DNA of 64,000 bases from Streptomyces sp. GS7. GTDB taxonomy: Bacteria > Actinomycetota > Actinomycetes > Streptomycetales > Streptomycetaceae. Below, piece after piece: positions 60,577-64,000 of the stretch. The translations under genes and the position numbers were made by a program. Within the stretch, counting starts at the first letter, position 1. The number at the start of each line of letters is the position of its first letter. The stretch lies in the NCBI RefSeq assembly GCF_009834125.1, contig NZ_CP047146.1:6069501-6133500 (forward strand). Reading direction: 5' to 3'. The notes under the pieces are model-generated. The model was not told the DNA's origin. It saw only the letters and a list, made by a program, of their open reading frames with translations, and ran no database searches.

Positions 60577-61602
60577 TCACCCGCGGTTTCCCGCGACGGT
60601 CTCCCTGGCGGCCCGGAGGGACTCCTTCAGGGAGGTCATGGTCGCCAGGACGGCGGTGGGCTCATAGCCGCAGTGCGCCATGCAGTTGGCGCACCGCGGA
60701 TCCTTGCCGCGGCCGTATTTGTCCCAGTCGGTCTCCTCGATCAGCTCCCGGTAGGTGGGGACATAGCCGTCGCTCATCAGGTAGCAGGGGCGCTGCCAGC
60801 CGAAGAGGGAGTAGTTGGGGATCGCCCAGGCGGTGCACGGGAAGTCCGCCTTGCCCTCCAGGAAGTCCAGGAAGAGCGGGCTGTGGTTGAGCCGCCAGCG
60901 CCGGCGGTTGCCTCCCGCGAACGCCTTCCGGAACAGCTCCCGGGTCTGCTCGACGCCCAGGAAGTGCTCCTGGTCGGGGGCCTTCTCGTAGGCGTAGGCG
61001 GGCGACAGCATCATCTCGTCGACCTGCAGGTCGTCGTTGAGGAAGTTCAGCACCTCGATGATCGTCTGCGGGGTGTCGGTGTTGAAGAAGGTGGAGTTCG
61101 TGGTGACCCGGAAGCCGCGCCGCTTGGCCTCCTTGATGGCCTCGACCGCCTCGTCGAAGACGCCTTCCTTCGCGACGGACTCGTCGTGCCGCTCGCGCAT
61201 CCCGTCGATGTGCACCGCGAAGGCGAAGTACGGCGAGGGCCGGAACATGTCGATCTTGCGGCGCAGCAGCATCGCGTTGGTGCACAGGAAGACGTACTTC
61301 CGGCGCGCTACCAACTGCCGTACGATCTCGTCGACCTGAGGGTGCATCAGAGGCTCGCCGCCGGCGATGGAGACCATCGGGGCGCCGGATTCCAGCACCG
61401 CTCCCACCGCCTGCGCCACCGGCATCCGCTGCTTGAGCACTCCGGCCGGGTGCTGGATCTTCCCGCAGCCCTCGCACTTCAGATTGCACGCGAAGAGCGG
61501 CTCCAGCTCGACGATCAGCGGAAACTTCTCCCGCTTCCGCAGCACTTTCTGTTCAAAGAGATAGGTCCCGACCCGGATGGACTGGCGGAGCGGCATAGCC
61601 AT
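60577..61602 (-). CDS. hpnH: Adenosyl-hopene transferase HpnH (radical SAM)
   Basis: A 341-residue B12-free radical SAM enzyme that adds the 5'-deoxyadenosyl group of SAM to diploptene. The [4Fe-4S] motif is PLFACNLKCEGCGKIQHP (CxxxCxxC) near residue 41. SIAGGEPLMHPQVDEIV is the GGE SAM motif; the C-terminal FPCTAWAIPNYSLFGWQRPC and CANCMAHCGYEPTAV Cys groups are typical of HpnH. The ATG at 61602 is set by AGGAGG eight bases upstream. It follows hpnG by five bases. Confidence 0.95.
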   Translation of the reverse strand: MAMPLRQSIRVGTYLFEQKVLRKREKFPLIVELEPLFACNLKCEGCGKIQHPAGVLKQRMPVAQAVGAVLESGAPMVSIAGGEPLMHPQVDEIVRQLVARRKYVFLCTNAMLLRRKIDMFRPSPYFAFAVHIDGMRERHDESVAKEGVFDEAVEAIKEAKRRGFRVTTNSTFFNTDTPQTIIEVLNFLNDDLQVDEMMLSPAYAYEKAPDQEHFLGVEQTRELFRKAFAGGNRRRWRLNHSPLFLDFLEGKADFPCTAWAIPNYSLFGWQRPCYLMSDGYVPTYRELIEETDWDKYGRGKDPRCANCMAHCGYEPTAVLATMTSLKESLRAARETVAGNRG

Positions 61603-61607
61603 CTGGC

Positions 61608-62264
61608 TCACCTCCTGGGGAGCGGCAAAGAACGGTGCCATTCAAAGAGAACCGGAACCACGGAGCGCAGCACCCGGAAGGCCGATATTCCACCGCGCAG
61701 GGTCCCGATGCGTACGAGTTCATGTTCTGGAGCGTCCACGACCACCCGGACGGCCGCAACCGGGCGGCGGCCGGCGCGCACCGCGGCCCGGAGCGTGGCG
61801 GCGGACTCCATGTCCACCGCGACCGCGCCCTGGGCGTGCAGCTCGGCCCGCTCCGCGCCGCGCACCACATGGTCGGAGCCGCGCAGCAGCCCGGTGTGCA
61901 CCCGCAGCCCGCGCTGCCGCAGGGACCGCAGCAGCGGCCCGTTGTCCCGGCACGGCACGTCCGGTACGCCGGCCCGGTGGTCGCGGGTGGCGTCGGCGAC
62001 GACCACGTCCCCGGGCCGCATCCCGGCGACGAGGCCGGCGCAGAAGCCGCTGGCCACGACGGGCGAGTCCGCGGTGGCCGAGCCCGCGGCCAGCGCGGCG
62101 GCGATGGCGCGCTCCGCCGCGTGGGGGCCCATACCGGTCCGGAGGGTGACCACGGGAGGATCCGCTCCCCCGGCGTCCCCGCCCCGCAGCGCGAACCGCT
62201 CGATGCCGAGCGCGCAGGCGACCAGCAGCGGCGGATCCGCGTCCGGCGGGGACCGTCTCGGCAT
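61608..62264 (-). CDS. hpnG: Phosphorylase-superfamily nucleosidase, HpnG (adenosylhopane cleavage)
   Basis: A 218-residue protein of the nucleoside phosphorylase fold. The order of the cluster and the family identify it as HpnG, which removes adenine from adenosylhopane to give ribosylhopane. Segments: LLVACALGIERFALRGG, TLRTGMGPHAAERAI, DSPVVASGFCAGLVAGMRPGDVVV, and AVDMESAATLRAAVRAGRRPVAAVRVVVD with the substrate Glu. The ATG overlaps the SHC stop (TGATG). Confidence 0.9.
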   Translation of the reverse strand: MPRRSPPDADPPLLVACALGIERFALRGGDAGGADPPVVTLRTGMGPHAAERAIAAALAAGSATADSPVVASGFCAGLVAGMRPGDVVVADATRDHRAGVPDVPCRDNGPLLRSLRQRGLRVHTGLLRGSDHVVRGAERAELHAQGAVAVDMESAATLRAAVRAGRRPVAAVRVVVDAPEHELVRIGTLRGGISAFRVLRSVVPVLFEWHRSLPLPRR

Positions 62265-64000
62265 CAGGCCCCCACCGGCACACCGGCCGGGCCGCCGTTG
62301 ACATAACGCCCCAGGGCCGTCAGCGGGAAGACCTGGCGGTAGAGGTGGTAGTTGATGGAGAAGTCCCAGGGGAAGCCGGTACCGGTGAAGTACGGCTCGT
62401 CCCAGGAGCCGTCCGGCAGCTGGGCTTCCACCAGCCAGCGCACACCGCGCCGGACCGCCTCGCCGTCCCGCTCGCCGGCCGCCAGCAGCGCCATCAGCGC
62501 CCAGGCGGTCTGGGACGCGGTGGAGGCGCCGCGCCCGGCCCACTTCTCCTTGTCCTGGTAGGAGCGCTGGTCCTCGCCCCAGCCGCCGTCCTCGTTCTGC
62601 ACCCGCTCCAGCCAGCCGACGGCCCGGCGGACGGCGGGGTGGGAGCCGGGGACGCCGGCCGCGGCGAGCGCCGGCAGTACCGACCCTGTGCCGTAGACGT
62701 AGTTGGTGCCCCAGCGCCCGAACCAGGCGCCGCCGGGCTCCTGTTCGGCCAGCAGCCAGGCGATGCCGCGGCGGGTGCGCGGGTCGTGGGAGCGGCCGAC
62801 GTCGGCGAGCATCTCGACGACATGGGCGGTGACGTCGGCCGACGGCGGGTCGATCACCTCGCCGAAGTCGCAGAACGGCAGCCGGTTGGGGAACGGGCTG
62901 GTGTTGTCGGCGTCGAACGCGCCCCAGGCACCGTTCCTCGACTGCATGCCCGCGCTCCAGCGCACCGCCCGGTCGACCGCCGCCGCGACCCGCTGCGGGT
63001 CCGGGTGCCGGACCCGGCGCAGCGCGAGCACCACCTCGGCGGTGTCGTCGATGTCCGGGTAGTTGTCGTTGTGGAACTCGAACGCCCAGCCACCGGAGGG
63101 GAGTTGGGGCCTGCGGACGGACCAGTCGCCGGGCCGGTCGATCTGCCCGGCGAGCATCCAGTCGGCGGCCCTGACCAACTGCGGGTGGTCGGCGGGCAGT
63201 CCGGCGTCGGCCAGCGCGATGGTGGCCAGGCAGGTGTCCCAGACCGGCGACTGGCACGCCTCGATCATCCGGGCGCCGTCCTCGCGCCATACCGCGAACC
63301 GGTCCAGGGACTCCAGGCCGCTGCGCAGCACGGGGTGGTCGAGGTCGTAGCCGAGCAGGTGCAGGGCGATGACGGAGTAGACGGCGGGCGGCTGGATACC
63401 ACCCCAGCAGCCGTCGTTCTCCTGCCGCTCGACGATCCAGCGGGCGGCCGAACGCATCGCCGCGGCACGCGGCTTGCGCAGCGCGACCTTGTGGTACACG
63501 TGCAGCGCCTTGTCCAACCGCTGGAAGACGCCTTCCCAGGTCGTGGCGGGCGCCTGCGGGCGCGGCGGGTTGGGGCGGCGGCGATCGGTGTGCAGCTCGT
63601 CGAGGGCGAACGGCGCCGGGCGCACCGGGCGTGTGGCCGAGACGATGGTCAGCGGCACTATCGTCTGCCGCGCCCAGCAGCCGAAGGCGTGGATGCTGAG
63701 CGGGAACCACTTGGGGAAGTAGATGAGTTCCGGGGGGAGTTCGGGCAGGTCGTCCCACTTCCACCAGCCGAAGAGGGCCAGCCAGATGCGGGTGAAGACG
63801 CGGGCGGCGGCGATTCCGCCGTGCGCCCGGACCCAGGCGGACGCCTTCGCCATGTGCGGCGCCTCGGGGTCGTCCCCGGCGAGCCGCAGCGCCACGTACG
63901 CCTCGATGGTGGTGGAGAGTTCGCCGGGGCCGCCGTAGAAGGTGGCCCAGGTGCCGTCCGCGCGCTGTTCGCCGCGGATGTAGCGGGCGCTGGCGTCGGT
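62264..64000 (-). CDS. shc: Squalene-hopene cyclase (partial, C-terminal part in window)
   Basis: The last 578 codons of a squalene-hopene cyclase; the N-terminus lies beyond the right edge. It has the catalytic DxDD motif in PDIDDTAEVVLALRR and many QW repeats (NGAWGAFDADNTSPF, DGGWGEDQRSYQDK, DGSWDEPYFTGTGFPWDF), plus GTNYVYGTGSVLPAL. The enzyme folds squalene into pentacyclic hopene at the membrane. It is the first gene seen of an operon shc-hpnG-hpnH-dxs-hpnO, read leftward; the genes that make squalene (hpnCDE) would be expected to the right. Confidence 0.97.
   Translation of the reverse strand, partial: TDASARYIRGEQRADGTWATFYGGPGELSTTIEAYVALRLAGDDPEAPHMAKASAWVRAHGGIAAARVFTRIWLALFGWWKWDDLPELPPELIYFPKWFPLSIHAFGCWARQTIVPLTIVSATRPVRPAPFALDELHTDRRRPNPPRPQAPATTWEGVFQRLDKALHVYHKVALRKPRAAAMRSAARWIVERQENDGCWGGIQPPAVYSVIALHLLGYDLDHPVLRSGLESLDRFAVWREDGARMIEACQSPVWDTCLATIALADAGLPADHPQLVRAADWMLAGQIDRPGDWSVRRPQLPSGGWAFEFHNDNYPDIDDTAEVVLALRRVRHPDPQRVAAAVDRAVRWSAGMQSRNGAWGAFDADNTSPFPNRLPFCDFGEVIDPPSADVTAHVVEMLADVGRSHDPRTRRGIAWLLAEQEPGGAWFGRWGTNYVYGTGSVLPALAAAGVPGSHPAVRRAVGWLERVQNEDGGWGEDQRSYQDKEKWAGRGASTASQTAWALMALLAAGERDGEAVRRGVRWLVEAQLPDGSWDEPYFTGTGFPWDFSINYHLYRQVFPLTALGRYVNGGPAGVPVGA

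Overview
The window is a stretch of Streptomyces (or a very close actinomycete) chromosome. The DNA is very GC-rich with the matching third-position bias. It carries families that mark this group: a conservon (CvnA-D), an XRE/DUF397/DUF574 developmental-type cluster, RsbW-like ATPases, PP2C/SpoIIE phosphatases, mycothiol-type DinB enzymes, PfkB kinases and a hopanoid cluster. Several genes have no Shine-Dalgarno sequence and instead a -10-like hexamer 6-8 bases before the start codon, as expected for leaderless actinobacterial mRNAs. There are no CRISPR arrays, intact insertion sequences or prophage genes.

Layout. 1-9 kb: start of an Mrr-like protein (partial), a secreted GH105 hydrolase, a deazaflavin-reductase/hemerythrin fusion, an acyl-CoA synthetase, a 620-bp nest of inverted and tandem repeats, a TIGR03086 enzyme, a small ORF, and a lipase-maturation-factor-like membrane protein overlapping convergently with a TPR protein. 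9-13.6 kb: a Tat-exported lactonase, a 5'-truncated amino-acid permease, an Rpf-like LysM protein and a PaaX-type regulator. 13.7-20.6 kb: acyl-CoA dehydrogenase, enoyl-CoA hydratase and DUF1990 genes overlapping by a few bases, then a PAS/GAF/SpoIIE/ATPase phosphatase and a membrane-anchored caspase-like protein. 20.6-28.6 kb (minus strand): a second PAS/SpoIIE phosphatase, a glutamine-synthetase-like ligase overlapping an amidohydrolase (a split FluG), an MFS exporter, a Pro-rich peptide and succinate-semialdehyde dehydrogenase.

28.6-36.2 kb: remnants of a TetR regulator and a secreted serine hydrolase, DUF427, a zinc-ribbon DUF309 protein, a DD-carboxypeptidase, a P450, an XRE/ImmA-IrrE-like/MAB_1171c-like membrane-protein module and tRNA-Pro(GGG). 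36.4-44 kb: a split transketolase, a monoacylglycerol-lipase-like hydrolase, a Tat-exported TolB-propeller/amidohydrolase with a TTA codon and an acyl-CoA dehydrogenase. 44-48.2 kb: a complete conservon with a GAF protein as its last gene. 48.5-57.2 kb: an MBL hydrolase, a 1.2-kb gap with an oxidoreductase remnant, a PfkB kinase, a radical-SAM remnant, the DUF574/DUF397/XRE cluster divergent from an RsbW-like ATPase, an SGNH hydrolase, a tyrosine phosphatase and a serpin remnant. 57.2-64 kb: the hopanoid operon (shc-hpnG-hpnH-dxs-aminotransferase), read leftward.

How the genes work together. The clearest pathway is hopanoid making: SHC cyclises squalene, HpnH adds adenosine, HpnG removes adenine, the aminotransferase probably makes aminobacteriohopanetriol, and Dxs feeds isoprenoid precursor. 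The conservon, the two SpoIIE proteins, the RsbW-like ATPase with its XRE/DUF397 neighbours and the XRE/ImmA/membrane-protein module make the window rich in signalling. At least six decayed genes lie between intact ones, so gene loss is active here. The best candidates for something undescribed are the pair of hairpins with covarying stems at 4.8-5.1 kb and the XRE/metalloprotease/membrane-protein module beside the P450.
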